Source: an uncultured Eubacterium sp. (GTDB lineage: Bacteria; Bacillota; Clostridia; Lachnospirales; Lachnospiraceae). Taken from it: 25,665 nt of DNA. A program made the position numbers and the translations under genes. The stretch lies in NCBI GenBank assembly GCA_902475415.1, contig CABRZK010000004.1, positions 1 through 25,665 on the forward strand, given 5' to 3'. Below the pieces are notes generated by a model that did not search any database, was not told the DNA's origin, and saw only the letters and a list, made by a program, of their open reading frames with translations. Shown in pieces: positions 1-7,843 of this stretch; position 1 is the stretch's first letter, and the number at the start of each line of letters is the position of its first letter.

Positions 1-1
1 G

Positions 2-1027
2 GCAAGCGTAAAAGAATTACAGGGAATGGGAATTCAGCCGGATATCATCGTATGCCGTACCGAGCATGAACTTGACCGTCAGATTCGTGACAAAATCGCA
101 TTATTCTGTAATGTACCGAAAAATTGTGTATTACAGAACCTGGATGTAGAGTATTTATATGAAGCACCACTGGCTATGGAGAAAGAAAAACTGGCACAGG
201 TTGCATGTGAGTGTCTGAAACTGGATTGTCCGGAACCGGATCTGACAGACTGGATCGAAATGGTAGATGCACTCCGTCATCCGAATAAAGAGATTGAGAT
301 CGCACTGGTTGGTAAATATATTCAGTTACATGATGCATATATTTCCGTTGTTGAGGCATTAAAACACGGAGGAATCTCCAACCACGCAACCGTTAATATC
401 AAATGGGTGGATTCAGAAGAACTGAATGCTGAAAATGCAGAGGAAGTACTTGGAAATGTACAGGGAATCCTTGTTCCGGGTGGTTTCGGTGACCGTGGAA
501 TCGAAGGAAAGATTGTTGCAATCCAGTATGCAAGAGAGCATAATGTACCGTTCCTTGGTCTCTGCCTTGGTATGCAGCTTTCCATCGTCGAGTATGCCCG
601 CCATATCTGTGGTCTGGAAGATGCACACAGTATCGAACTGGATCCGAATACAAGCGCGCCGGTTATCGCACTGATGCCAGATCAGAACGGTGTGGAGGAT
701 ATCGGAGGAACCCTGCGTCTTGGCTCCTATCCATGCGTACTTGCGAAAGACAGCAAAGCATATGAAGTATATGGTACAGAGACCATTCATGAGCGTCACA
801 GACATCGTTATGAGGTAAATAATGATTACCGTGCAATTTTGACAGAGCATGGCATGAAACTCAGTGGTCTTTCACCGGATGGAAGAATTGTAGAGATGAT
901 CGAGATTCCGGCACATCCGTGGTTTGTTGCCACACAGGCACATCCGGAGCTGAAATCCAGACCGAACCGTCCGCATCCGCTGTTCAAAGGCTTTGTGGAA
1001 GCTGCAATTGAGTACAAAAATAAATAA
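2..1027 (+). CDS. pyrG: CTP synthase, 3' part (5' end outside window)
   Basis: CTP synthase makes CTP from UTP, ATP and glutamine-derived ammonia in the cytoplasm, the last step of pyrimidine nucleotide synthesis. The frame is open from base 2, so the ATG at 26 is internal; 341 residues are visible and roughly 190 to 200 N-terminal residues are missing compared with the usual 530-545. What remains is the end of the synthetase domain and the complete class I glutamine amidotransferase domain. Visible there are the oxyanion segment GGFGDRGIEGK, the nucleophile motif GLCLGMQ with Cys at codon 563-565, and the C-terminal HPE with His at 941-943 and Glu at 947-949, completing the Cys-His-Glu triad. 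It ends with TAA and is followed by a terminator, so ftsH is a separate unit. Identification is secure. Confidence 0.97.
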   Translation, partial: ASVKELQGMGIQPDIIVCRTEHELDRQIRDKIALFCNVPKNCVLQNLDVEYLYEAPLAMEKEKLAQVACECLKLDCPEPDLTDWIEMVDALRHPNKEIEIALVGKYIQLHDAYISVVEALKHGGISNHATVNIKWVDSEELNAENAEEVLGNVQGILVPGGFGDRGIEGKIVAIQYAREHNVPFLGLCLGMQLSIVEYARHICGLEDAHSIELDPNTSAPVIALMPDQNGVEDIGGTLRLGSYPCVLAKDSKAYEVYGTETIHERHRHRYEVNNDYRAILTEHGMKLSGLSPDGRIVEMIEIPAHPWFVATQAHPELKSRPNRPHPLFKGFVEAAIEYKNK

Positions 1028-1046
1028 TCAGAGATTATGACAGATG

Positions 1047-1080
1047 ACCCCGGATAAAATCCTTTATCCGGGGTTACTTT
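1047..1080 (+). terminator. Intrinsic terminator of pyrG
   Basis: A perfect 12-base-pair stem joins 1047-1058 (starts ACCCCGG) and 1063-1074 (ends CCGGGGT) with a 4-base loop. It is followed by an imperfect T-rich tail (TACTTTTA). It lies 19 bases after the pyrG stop codon. Confidence 0.82.
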
Positions 1081-1124
1081 TATAAATATTTTATAAAAAT
1101 CAAGAAAAGTTCACGATTAGATTA

Positions 1125-1153
1125 TTGATTTCTATACAAAATAACCATATAAT
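1125..1153 (+). promoter_or_regulatory. Sigma-A promoter of ftsH
   Basis: TTGATT at 1125-1130 and TATAAT at 1148-1153 are separated by exactly 17 bases. The predicted transcript starts near 1160, giving a leader of about 170 bases before the ftsH start. Nothing coding lies between the pyrG terminator and this promoter. Confidence 0.8.
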
Positions 1154-1162
1154 AAAACAATG

Positions 1163-1328
1163 CAGATTCAATCGATACTGCTCCCTGTTTACAGAAGCGG
1201 GAGTGTTAATGAAGGCTAAGATGAATCTGACTTAGGGGAAACCAAGAGAAAGGATTGTGTATCCGGGCAGCCGTTGAAGGGTAAAGCAAAGTGATCTGAC
1301 TGTATCGGGACACAGGAATGAGAGATCA
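1163..1328 (+). promoter_or_regulatory. Long structured 5' leader of ftsH
   Basis: This stretch between the ftsH promoter and its start holds several strong pairings. CAGATTCA (1163-1170) is perfectly complementary to TGAATCTG (1222-1229). Inside lies CTCCC (1181-1185) with GGGAG (1199-1203). CTAAG (1216-1220) can pair with CTTAG (1231-1235), which would cross the outer stem as a pseudoknot or exclude it. TGATCT (1292-1297) pairs with AGATCA (1323-1328), ending two bases before the ATG, and within it CTGT (1300-1303) pairs with ACAG (1312-1315), touching the only AGGA-like ribosome binding site (1314-1317). I compared it by eye with the consensus of the c-di-AMP, cobalamin, T-box, SAM, purine, lysine, c-di-GMP and guanidine classes and recognise none. 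A regulatory role is inference. Confidence 0.45.
1209..1235 (+). CDS. Possible 8-codon leader peptide upstream of ftsH
   Basis: ATG at 1209 opens a frame MKAKMNLT ending in TAG at 1233-1235. A ribosome binding site GGGAG (1199-1203) sits five bases upstream, and this site is itself one arm of a hairpin with CTCCC (1181-1185). The codons run across arms 1216-1220 and 1222-1229 and the stop lies in arm 1231-1235, so a translating ribosome would break the competing pairings. The size and position suit a leader peptide; such short frames also arise by chance, and no homologue can be checked here. Confidence 0.3.
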   Translation: MKAKMNLT

Positions 1329-1330
1329 GT

Positions 1331-3316
1331 ATGGACGAAAACAGAGGAACCAACAGGGGCGGCAATAATAACAATAACGGTCGTAAAAATGGCCAGAATA
1401 TGCTCTGGTTTGTGATCGCAACGGTTGTTGTTCTGCTGCTTGTTACAATGATTACCAATGGAATCGGAAGTCTCACCAATCAGGAGATTACTTACAGCGA
1501 ATTCCAGAATATGGTAAAAAATAATCAGGTTGAAAGTGTAGTTATCACAAACAGCCAGATTCAGATTCAGCCAAAAGAAGATAAAAAGAGTCTGTATCAG
1601 GTGACTTATTATACCGTTAATCTGAAAGATGACCGTATGTATGCATTACTGGATCAGTATAATGTAGATTATACCGGAAAGAATCAGACCACATCGGCTT
1701 GGATCTATCAGATTTTAAGCTTTGTGATTCCAATCGCCATCGTATGGATACTGCTGGGAGCTGCCATGAAGAAAATGGGCGGCGGAGGCGGCGTCATGGG
1801 CGTTGGCAAAAGTAATGCCAAGATGTATGTGGAGAAATCCACCGGCGTGACTTTCAAAGATGTAGCCGGGCAGGATGAAGCAAAGGAATCCCTGCAGGAG
1901 GTTGTTGATTTCCTGCACAATCCGCAGAAATATACAGCAATCGGTGCAAAACTGCCGAAGGGAGCATTATTAGTAGGACCTCCTGGTACCGGTAAGACGT
2001 TGCTGGCAAAAGCAGTAGCAGGTGAGGCAGGCGTACCGTTCTTCTCACTGGCAGGTTCTGATTTTGTAGAGATGTTTGTCGGTGTTGGCGCATCCCGTGT
2101 TCGTGATCTGTTTAAAGAAGCACAGAAACAGGCACCATGTATTATTTTTATTGACGAGATTGATGCCATCGGAAAAAGCCGTGATAATCATTATGGTGGA
2201 AACGATGAGCGTGAGCAGACATTAAATCAGTTGCTGGCAGAGATGGACGGTTTTGATACATCCAAGGGACTTCTGATCCTGGCAGCTACCAACCGCCCGG
2301 AAGTACTGGATAAGGCGTTACTGAGACCGGGACGTTTTGACCGTCGTATCATCGTTGACAAACCGGATCTCAAAGGACGTGTGGAGACACTGCGTGTACA
2401 TTCCAAAGATGTCAAGATGGATGATACCGTAGATTTGGAAGCAATTGCACTGGCAACCGCAGGATGTGTGGGATCTGACCTGGCCAATATGATCAATGAA
2501 GCTGCCATTAATGCCGTAAAGAATGGCAGACAGTATGTGACACAGGCAGATTTATTTGAGTCTGTAGAAGTAGTCATTGCAGGTAAAGAGAAAAAAGACC
2601 GGATCATGGGACCGAAAGAGAAAAAACTGGTTGCTTACCATGAGGTCGGTCATGCACTGGTTACTGCATTACAGAAAGATGCAGAACCGGTACAGAAGAT
2701 TACAATTGTACCTCGTACAATGGGATCACTGGGTTATACCCTGCAGATGCCTGAGGAAGAGAAATATCTGGAGACCAAAGCAGAACTGGAAGCACGTCTG
2801 GTTACTTACATGGGCGGTCGTGCCGCAGAGGAGATCATGTGTGATTCCGTGACAACAGGTGCATCCAACGACATCGAGATGGCTACCAGAATTGCCCGTG
2901 CAATGGTAACACAGTTCGGTATGTCAGAAGAGTTTGGACTGATGGGTCTGGAATCTGTGGAAAACAGATATCTGGATGGCCGTGCAGTGACAAACTGTGG
3001 CGATGAGACAATTGCAAAAGTAGATGAGGTAGTAAAAGCAATGCTGCAGAAAGCATACGATACAGCAAAAGAAATGTTGCTGACACATCGTGAAGTACTG
3101 GAGCGCATTGCAGGTTATCTGTACGAACATGAAACAATCACAGGTAAAGAATTTATGGACATCTTCAAAGAGATGACAGAAGGAAAGCAGCCGGTGGATG
3201 TGGAAGCAGAAGATGTAACTACACAGACAGAGACACAGAGCACAGATGCTGCTGAAAATGAAACCGAGTTTTCCGGCAATGAGCCGGTGGCGCCGGAGGA
3301 AGCATTTGAAGAGTAG
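1331..3316 (+). CDS. ftsH: ATP-dependent zinc metalloprotease FtsH
   Basis: FtsH is a membrane-anchored hexameric AAA+ protease that extracts and degrades misfolded membrane proteins and selected cytosolic regulators. At 661 residues it has the normal bacterial length. In order: an Asn/Gly-rich cytoplasmic tip, a membrane helix at about 24-46, an extracytoplasmic domain, a second helix at about 124-146, the AAA+ domain with Walker A GPPGTGKT (216-223) and Walker B IDEID (Asp275, Glu276), the second region of homology ending in RPGRFDR, and the M41 peptidase domain. The zinc site is HEVGH (437-441) with the third ligand Asp514 in the TTGASND segment. The usual motif is HEAGH, so Val439 is a mild variant that keeps all ligands. 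The tail is acidic and Thr/Glu-rich. It has its own promoter and long leader. The next gene, uvrC, starts 135 bases downstream. Confidence 0.98.
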   Translation: MDENRGTNRGGNNNNNGRKNGQNMLWFVIATVVVLLLVTMITNGIGSLTNQEITYSEFQNMVKNNQVESVVITNSQIQIQPKEDKKSLYQVTYYTVNLKDDRMYALLDQYNVDYTGKNQTTSAWIYQILSFVIPIAIVWILLGAAMKKMGGGGGVMGVGKSNAKMYVEKSTGVTFKDVAGQDEAKESLQEVVDFLHNPQKYTAIGAKLPKGALLVGPPGTGKTLLAKAVAGEAGVPFFSLAGSDFVEMFVGVGASRVRDLFKEAQKQAPCIIFIDEIDAIGKSRDNHYGGNDEREQTLNQLLAEMDGFDTSKGLLILAATNRPEVLDKALLRPGRFDRRIIVDKPDLKGRVETLRVHSKDVKMDDTVDLEAIALATAGCVGSDLANMINEAAINAVKNGRQYVTQADLFESVEVVIAGKEKKDRIMGPKEKKLVAYHEVGHALVTALQKDAEPVQKITIVPRTMGSLGYTLQMPEEEKYLETKAELEARLVTYMGGRAAEEIMCDSVTTGASNDIEMATRIARAMVTQFGMSEEFGLMGLESVENRYLDGRAVTNCGDETIAKVDEVVKAMLQKAYDTAKEMLLTHREVLERIAGYLYEHETITGKEFMDIFKEMTEGKQPVDVEAEDVTTQTETQSTDAAENETEFSGNEPVAPEEAFEE

Positions 3317-3397
3317 TATACAGGAAAATGCTTTATACAGTTTTTTCGTGACACACAGATATTCATCTGACAATTATAGAAACAGATAAAATGACAA

Positions 3398-3439
3398 AAA
3401 CGGTCAGAGTGGAGAAGAAATTTTCTGCCCTGGCCGTTT
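3398..3439 (+). promoter_or_regulatory. Hairpin abutting the uvrC ribosome binding site
   Basis: AAACGGTCAG (3398-3407) pairs with CTGGCCGTTT (3430-3439) over ten base pairs with one G-U wobble. The enclosed AGAA/TTCT can extend the structure. The stem ends exactly where the uvrC ribosome binding site GGAG (3440-3443) begins. No run of T follows, so it is not a standard terminator. It may influence translation initiation or stabilise the mRNA 5' end. The rest of 3317-3451 shows no convincing promoter. Confidence 0.5.
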
Positions 3440-3451
3440 GGAGACTATAGT

Positions 3452-5314
3452 ATGTTTGATATTCAGGAAGAATTGAAAAAATTGCCGGATCATCCCGGAG
3501 TTTATATCATGCATGATGACAGAGATGCAATCATTTATATTGGGAAGGCTGTCAGCCTCAGAAACCGTGTACGGCAATATTTTCAGACAAGCCGGAATAA
3601 AGGCCCGAAGATTGAAAAAATGGTGACGCATATTGACCATTTTGAATACATCCTGACAGATTCAGAACTGGAGGCTCTGGTTCTTGAGTGTAACCTGATT
3701 AAGGAACACCGGCCGAAATATAATACAATGCTGAAGGATGATAAGACATATCCCTATATCAAGGTGACATTGGGAGAAGCATATCCAAGAGTGCTGTTTT
3801 CCCGACAGATGAAAAAGGATAAGTCGAAATACTACGGACCATATACCAGTGCAGCTGCAGTAAAGGATACGATAGAACTGTTGCAGAAACTGTTCCAGAT
3901 CCGTACCTGTAACCGGACGTTGCCAAGAGATATCGGAAAGGACCGACCATGTCTGAATTATCATATTCATCAATGTCAGGGGCCCTGCCAGGGCTATATC
4001 TCACAGGAAGACTACCGGACACAGATCCGGGGGGCCATGGAGTTGCTGAATGGAAATTTTGCTCCGGTAATCAGGGATCTGGAGGAGAAGATGCAGGCGG
4101 CATCAGAGGCGCTGGAATTTGAAAAAGCCATGGAATTCAGAGATCTGCTTGCCAGTGTACGTCAGGTGGCACAGAAGCAGAAAATCACAAGTTTCGATGG
4201 AGAAGACAGAGATATTCTGGCACTTGCAATGGATGATCGCGATGCTGTCGTACAGGTCTTTTTTGTCCGTGAGGGAAGGCTGATCGGCCGGGAACATTTT
4301 CATGTGACCATTGGTGCAGAAGACACACAGAAAGAAGTCTTGTCTACTTTTATCAGCCAGTATTACGCGGGAACACCTTTTGTGCCAAAGGAAATCATGC
4401 TTCAGATGGAAATTGATGATGCGGATGTAGTGGCGGAATGGCTGTCAGCCAGACGCGGGCAGAAAGTGTATATCCGTGTGCCAAAGAAGGGACAGAGAGA
4501 AAAACTGGTAGAACTTGCCCAGCAGAATGCTGTTATGGTGCTGACTCAGGACAAAGAAAAAATCCGCAGAGAAGAAGGAAGAACTATCGGAGCGGTCAAA
4601 GAAATTGCAGACCTTCTGGATCTTGGTTATGTCAAACGTATGGAGGCCTATGATATTTCCAATACCAACGGTTTTGAATCGGTTGGTTCCATGGTGGTCT
4701 ATGAGCGGGGAAAACCGTGCAAAAGTGATTATCGCAAATTTAAACTGAAGACAGTGACGGGGCCGGACGACTATGCATCCATGCGGGAAGTGCTGACCAG
4801 GCGTTTTACCCACGGTATGGAAGAACGGGCACAGAACAGACAGAAAGATCTGGAACCGGAATATGGCAGTTTTACCAAATTCCCGGATCTGATTCTGATG
4901 GATGGTGGAAAAGGTCAGGTCAACATTGCGCTGGAAGTGCTGGATGAACTGAAGCTTGCGATTCCTGTGTGTGGAATGGTCAAGGACGATCACCATCGAA
5001 CCAGAGGCCTCTACTACAACAATGAGGAAATCCCGATTGATACTCATTCAGAAGGATTCCGACTGATCACCCGGATTCAGGATGAGGCACACCGGTTTGC
5101 CATTGAATATCACCGCTCCCTGCGCAGCAAGCAGCAGGTACATTCCGTGTTGGATGATATTCCGAATATCGGACAGACCCGAAGAAAAGCACTGATGAAA
5201 CAGTTTCAGTCACTGGAAAAAATTCGTGAGGCATCCGTGGAACAATTGCGGGAAGTAGACGGAATGAATGAAAAAGCAGCACAGTCGGTTTACCAATTCT
5301 TCCATAAGAAGTAA
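3452..5314 (+). CDS. uvrC: Excinuclease ABC subunit C
   Basis: UvrC makes both incisions around bulky DNA lesions once UvrA and UvrB have loaded, in nucleotide excision repair. The 620-residue product has normal length. Its domains are the GIY-YIG nuclease (GVY at 16-18, YIG at 29-31, Arg39 in the position of the catalytic arginine), a Cys-rich linker, the UVR coiled-coil region that contacts UvrB at about 205-240, the RNase-H-like 5' incision domain (contains YDISNTNG and LILMDGGKGQV), and C-terminal helix-hairpin-helix motifs in the last 60 residues (IPNIGQTRRKALMKQF). The start is supported by GGAG at 3440-3443, eight bases upstream. It is followed after 49 bases by hprK, an order commonly seen in Clostridia. 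Confidence 0.98.
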   Translation: MFDIQEELKKLPDHPGVYIMHDDRDAIIYIGKAVSLRNRVRQYFQTSRNKGPKIEKMVTHIDHFEYILTDSELEALVLECNLIKEHRPKYNTMLKDDKTYPYIKVTLGEAYPRVLFSRQMKKDKSKYYGPYTSAAAVKDTIELLQKLFQIRTCNRTLPRDIGKDRPCLNYHIHQCQGPCQGYISQEDYRTQIRGAMELLNGNFAPVIRDLEEKMQAASEALEFEKAMEFRDLLASVRQVAQKQKITSFDGEDRDILALAMDDRDAVVQVFFVREGRLIGREHFHVTIGAEDTQKEVLSTFISQYYAGTPFVPKEIMLQMEIDDADVVAEWLSARRGQKVYIRVPKKGQREKLVELAQQNAVMVLTQDKEKIRREEGRTIGAVKEIADLLDLGYVKRMEAYDISNTNGFESVGSMVVYERGKPCKSDYRKFKLKTVTGPDDYASMREVLTRRFTHGMEERAQNRQKDLEPEYGSFTKFPDLILMDGGKGQVNIALEVLDELKLAIPVCGMVKDDHHRTRGLYYNNEEIPIDTHSEGFRLITRIQDEAHRFAIEYHRSLRSKQQVHSVLDDIPNIGQTRRKALMKQFQSLEKIREASVEQLREVDGMNEKAAQSVYQFFHKK

Positions 5315-5319
5315 AAAGG

Positions 5320-5328
5320 TGATATAAT
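5320..5328 (+). promoter_or_regulatory. Extended -10 promoter for hprK
   Basis: TGATATAAT, an extended -10 (TGn plus a perfect TATAAT at 5323-5328), lies just past the uvrC stop. The -35 position 17 bases upstream reads TTCCAT at 5300-5305 and is poor, which is typical when an extended -10 is present. A start near 5335 would give hprK a leader of about 29 bases. Confidence 0.5.
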
Positions 5329-5363
5329 GAGCGCAAGACAGCCAAAGAAAAGGAGAAAATAAA

Positions 5364-6302
5364 ATGCAGGGAGTCAGTGTAAAACAGTTAACAGAGAAAA
5401 TGAAATTTAAATGTTTCACCCCATGCGTGGATATGGAGAAACGAATGATCACAACACCTGAGATTAATCGTCCGGCGCTGGAACTGGCCGGATATTTTGA
5501 ACATTTTGCAGAAGAACGTATCCAGGTCATTGGTATGGTGGAAAAATCTTATCTGGAGACACTGGATGCTGAGACACGTATAGACCGTTACCGTAATCTG
5601 CTGGGATTTAATGTGCCATGTGTGATTATGTGCAGAGGCTATGAGCCGGATGAGGAAGTATTGCAGATTGCCGGAGAACGTGGTGTACCGATTTTCGGAT
5701 CGATGGATGCAACATCCAATGTGGTTGCTGAGGCAATTTATTATCTGACCGCAAAACTGGCACCGTGTATTTCTATTCATGGTGTACTGGTAGACATTTA
5801 TGGTGAAGGCGTCCTGATCATGGGTGAGAGTGGAATCGGAAAGAGTGAGGCAGCACTGGAGCTGATCCGCCGGGGACACCGTCTCGTTACGGATGATGTG
5901 GTGGAAATCCGTAAGATCAATAATAATACGCTGATTGGCACATCACCGGATATTACAAGATACTTTATCGAACTGCGAGGTATCGGAATTATTGATGTAA
6001 AGACCCTGTTCGGTGTAGAATGTGTCAAAGAACAGCAGACCATTGATCTGGTCATCAAGCTGGAAGACTGGAGAAAAGATAAAGAATATGACCGTCTGGG
6101 TCTGGAAGAAGAATATGCCGAGATACTTGGTAACAAGATTGTGTGTCATTCGATTCCAATCCGCCCGGGTCGAAACCTGGCTGTTATCTGTGAGGCTGCA
6201 GCAGCAAATCACAGACAGAAAAAGATGGGCTATAATGCCGCAAAAGAATTGTACCGAAGAGTGGAAAATAATCTGAAAAACGGAAATTCTACTGAAATTT
6301 AG
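5364..6302 (+). CDS. hprK: HPr kinase/phosphorylase
   Basis: HprK adds a phosphate to Ser46 of the sugar-transport protein HPr and also removes it. It senses glycolytic intermediates and so controls carbon catabolite repression through CcpA. The 312-residue length is normal. Visible are the N-terminal domain, the catalytic His139 in ISIHGVLVD, the P-loop GESGIGKS (154-161), the HprK signature around RGIGIIDVK (Arg205 onward), and the conserved C-terminal IPIRPGRNLAVI segment. The start has a strong GGAG site (AAAAGGAGAAAATAAA). It follows uvrC by 49 bases and an extended -10 promoter is visible in that gap. No HPr or Crh gene lies in this window. Confidence 0.98.
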   Translation: MQGVSVKQLTEKMKFKCFTPCVDMEKRMITTPEINRPALELAGYFEHFAEERIQVIGMVEKSYLETLDAETRIDRYRNLLGFNVPCVIMCRGYEPDEEVLQIAGERGVPIFGSMDATSNVVAEAIYYLTAKLAPCISIHGVLVDIYGEGVLIMGESGIGKSEAALELIRRGHRLVTDDVVEIRKINNNTLIGTSPDITRYFIELRGIGIIDVKTLFGVECVKEQQTIDLVIKLEDWRKDKEYDRLGLEEEYAEILGNKIVCHSIPIRPGRNLAVICEAAAANHRQKKMGYNAAKELYRRVENNLKNGNSTEI

Positions 6303-6314
6303 TCAGGACATACA

Positions 6315-6361
6315 CAATTTTCCTTGCGGTTTATGCGAAAAGAAAATGACCGGGAAAATTG
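6315..6361. repeat. Inverted repeat between hprK and the M18 peptidase gene
   Basis: CAATTTTCC (6315-6323) is perfectly complementary to GGAAAATTG (6353-6361), with 29 bases between the arms. It starts 12 bases after the hprK stop. There is no T-run after the second arm, so it is not a clear terminator; it could be a weak transcript-end or processing hairpin, or a DNA site. Confidence 0.35.
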
Positions 6362-6429
6362 GGTGATATCAAAAAGTGAATAACTGCATGGCAGTGAAAA
6401 TAAAAATTGAGAAAAGAGGAACTGAAATT

Positions 6430-7827
6430 ATGGAGCGAAAAAACGTCTGGAAAAAATATACAAGTGAAGAAAAAGCAACTGTATTTGCATATGGTGAGGA
6501 GTACCGTCAGTTTATATCTGACTGCAAGACCGAGCGCGAGTGTGTGACAGAATTGAAGAAACGTGCCGCAGCAGCCGGTTTTCAGGATATGGAAGATGTA
6601 ATCGCACAGGGAATCACCCTGAAGGCAGGAGACCGTGTATTTGCTGACAATAAAGGAAAAAGTTTTGCCATGTATATCATTGGTCAGAAACCGATGGAAG
6701 AAGGAATGAATATCCTCGGCGCACATATTGACTCCCCGCGTCTGGATCTGAAGCAGAATCCACTGTATGAAGATACAGACATGGCATTGTTAGATACACA
6801 TTACTATGGTGGTGTAAAAAAATATCAGTGGGTGACATTGCCACTGGCTATGCATGGCGTCATTGCAAAAAAAGATGGCAGCGTGGTTGAAATCAACATC
6901 GGTGAGAAACCGGAGGATCCGGTATTTGGTGTAAGTGATCTGCTCATTCATCTGTCCGCAGATCAGATGGAGAAAAAAGGTGCAAAAGTCATCGAAGGTG
7001 AGGCACTTGATATTCTGGTTGGAAGTATGCCATTAGAAGCTGAGACTGAGGAAGAAAAGAAAGTTAAGACACTGGTTCAGGCAAATGTGTTAAAAATTTT
7101 AAAAGAGACATACGGTGTAGAGGAAGAAGATTTCCTGTCTGCAGAGATCGAGATTGTCCCGGCAGGACCGGCCAGAGATTACGGTTTTGACCGCAGTATG
7201 ATCATGGGATACGGACATGATGACCGTGTGTGTGCATATCCGTCTTTCTCTGCAATCCTTGAGATGGAGAAACCGGAGCGTACAAGCGCATGCCTCCTGG
7301 TAGACAAAGAAGAAATCGGCAGTGTGGGTGCTACCGGTATGCAGTCCCGTTTCTTTGAAAATATGACAGCAGAAGTGATGAATGCCTGCGGCGACTATAA
7401 CGAACTGAAACTTCGTCGTGCATTACAGAATTCAAAAGTACTTTCTTCTGATGTAAGCGCTGCTTTTGATCCGAATTACCCGAGTGTAATGGAAAAGAAA
7501 AACGCAGCATATTTTGGAAGAGGTCTGGTATTCAATAAATATACCGGATCCAGAGGAAAATCCGGTTCCAATGATGCCGGTGCAGAATATGTAGCTGAAA
7601 TCCGCAAGATCATGGATGAGAACCAGGTATATTTCCAGACGGCAGAGCTTGGAAAAGTAGACCAGGGTGGCGGCGGAACCATCGCATATATCCTTGGAAA
7701 CTACAATATGCAGGTAATTGACAGTGGTGTAGCTGTACTGAATATGCATGCACCGTGGGAGATTATCAGTAAGGCTGATCTGTACGAGGCAAAATGCGGA
7801 TACAAAGCATTTTTAAAGGATGCATAA
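6430..7827 (+). CDS. M18 family aminopeptidase (aspartyl aminopeptidase type)
   Basis: A cytosolic dinuclear-zinc exopeptidase of family M18, which removes N-terminal residues (acidic ones in the best-known members) from peptides. The start is placed at 6430 (MERKNVW) and not at the upstream in-frame ATG at 6376, because GAGGA at 6416-6420 lies nine bases before 6430; this gives 465 residues. Metal-site and catalytic segments typical of clan MH are visible: GAHIDSPRLDLK, the GYGHDDRVCAYPS bridging-Asp region, the DKEEIGSVGATGMQS catalytic-Glu region, and the C-terminal NMHAPWE. It lies between hprK and murB and overlaps neither. Substrate preference cannot be read from the sequence. Confidence 0.92.
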   Translation: MERKNVWKKYTSEEKATVFAYGEEYRQFISDCKTERECVTELKKRAAAAGFQDMEDVIAQGITLKAGDRVFADNKGKSFAMYIIGQKPMEEGMNILGAHIDSPRLDLKQNPLYEDTDMALLDTHYYGGVKKYQWVTLPLAMHGVIAKKDGSVVEINIGEKPEDPVFGVSDLLIHLSADQMEKKGAKVIEGEALDILVGSMPLEAETEEEKKVKTLVQANVLKILKETYGVEEEDFLSAEIEIVPAGPARDYGFDRSMIMGYGHDDRVCAYPSFSAILEMEKPERTSACLLVDKEEIGSVGATGMQSRFFENMTAEVMNACGDYNELKLRRALQNSKVLSSDVSAAFDPNYPSVMEKKNAAYFGRGLVFNKYTGSRGKSGSNDAGAEYVAEIRKIMDENQVYFQTAELGKVDQGGGGTIAYILGNYNMQVIDSGVAVLNMHAPWEIISKADLYEAKCGYKAFLKDA

Positions 7828-7843
7828 GAGAGCGGAGCAGATA

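Noticed and set aside
1163..1330. c-di-AMP (ydaO) or other known riboswitch in the ftsH leader
   Set aside because: GGGGAAACC at 1235-1243 recalls part of the ydaO core, but the other conserved segments are absent; no other class fits either.
3316..3346. Terminator of ftsH (GTATA/TATAC followed by T6)
   Set aside because: A 5-bp AT stem with a 13-base loop is too weak to call, although the T-run is suggestive.
6376..6429. Longer N-terminus for the M18 aminopeptidase
   Set aside because: No ribosome binding site at 6376, while 6430 has GAGGA at the right distance and matches the family's usual start.
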